Positions 63,894-64,000 of a stretch of 64,000 nucleotides of DNA are shown here, one piece after another. Under the pieces are notes generated by a model, which was not told the DNA's origin, made no database searches, and worked only from the letters and a program-made list of their open reading frames with translations. Position 1 is the first letter of the stretch; every line of letters begins with the position of its first letter. The position numbers and the translations under genes were made by a program. This DNA is from Clostridiales bacterium VE202-21 (GTDB taxonomy: Bacteria; Bacillota; Clostridia; Lachnospirales; Lachnospiraceae), in assembly GCA_000509105.1 (NCBI GenBank), contig BAIF02000035.1, positions 1 through 64,000 on the forward strand, written 5' to 3'.

Positions 63894-64000
63894 ATGGATA
63901 TATTGAGCCTTACAGCTCTTGAGCTGGGGAAAATGATAAAAGATAAGAAAGTGACGGCAGGTGAGGCGGCGAGAGCGGCAATTGAGCGGGCGAAAGCGCT
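63894..64000 (+). CDS. gatA: Asp/Glu-tRNA amidotransferase subunit A, 5' part
   Basis: The first 35 codons of GatA (MDILSLTALELGKMIKDKK, VTAGEAARAAIERAKAL), cut by the window end. GatA holds the amidase active site that frees ammonia from glutamine; that part lies outside. TAGGAGG-like GGAGG precedes the ATG, 13 bases after gatC. Confidence 0.9.
   Translation, partial: MDILSLTALELGKMIKDKKVTAGEAARAAIERAKA

Overview
The window looks like a chromosome segment of a spore-forming member of the Lachnospiraceae (Clostridia). The evidence is a small acid-soluble spore protein gene, AddAB instead of RecBCD, an archaeal-type AspRS next to GatCAB with a T-box leader, class 1B dihydroorotate dehydrogenase (PyrD plus PyrK), strong AGGAGG ribosome sites, and a Gram-positive sugar-utilisation cluster with a YesMN-type two-component system. 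I would not name a species. No rRNA, tRNA, CRISPR array, phage or intact insertion sequence was seen.

Layout. 0-3 kb: a hydrolase/acyltransferase pair. 3-10.6 kb: pyrimidine genes pyrC, pyrF, pyrK, pyrD, then a UvrA paralogue, then pyrE. 10.6-13.7 kb: small membrane proteins and an M29 aminopeptidase. 13.7-17.2 kb: purE-purM-purN-purD. 17.3-21.1 kb: a MecA-like penicillin-binding protein behind a BlaI/MecI-type operator, a type I toxin locus, and a Crp/Fnr regulator beside thioredoxin. 21.1-23.7 kb: three adjoining fold-back DNA elements and, on the minus strand, an Lsa-type ABC-F gene with a leader-peptide attenuator. 23.9-33.9 kb: a decayed diguanylate cyclase, a DUF5131 gene, addB-addA and a DUF1294 gene. 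34.3-36.6 kb: a PadR-controlled envelope-stress-like operon. 37-52.8 kb: glycan utilisation (GH42, an unclassified glycosidase, GH95, sugar ABC importer, sensor kinase, AraC-type regulator, GH127). 52.9-60 kb: spore protein, WecG/TagA-like, YitT, CdaR/PucR, FtsE-FtsX, an M23 hydrolase and an S41 protease. 60.6-64 kb: T-box, aspS, a zinc-ribbon protein, gatC and the start of gatA.

The most unusual signal is a family of four large fold-back elements (about 255-360 bp) sitting at gene 3' ends. Each has an outer helix, then a conserved asymmetric sequence pair (GGGGACGC-type on one strand, CGGATGnnCCAGC-type on the other), then a long helix whose sequence differs completely between copies while staying self-complementary, and in three copies a head of two smaller hairpins. 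Two further families of short dispersed palindromes (GGGGTCAGACCCC and GTAACAGTTCAGG...CCTGAACTGTTAC) lie between or at the ends of genes.

Six genes (pyrC, the ABC-F gene, the GH42 gene, the S41 protease, aspS and the zinc-ribbon gene) are each broken by one small frameshift, mostly a single missing base. Because aspS is expected to be essential, many of these are probably sequence errors, not real gene loss. I annotated them with full extents and marked the break positions.

Several regulatory readings are well supported by sequence alone: the T-box before aspS, the uORF/terminator leader before the ABC-F gene, the paired 5'/3' ends and opposed promoters of the toxin locus, the BlaI-like operator on the PBP promoter, and an identical TGTGAA-N7-TGTGAA-N17-TATAMT promoter layout in front of both halves of the glycan cluster.
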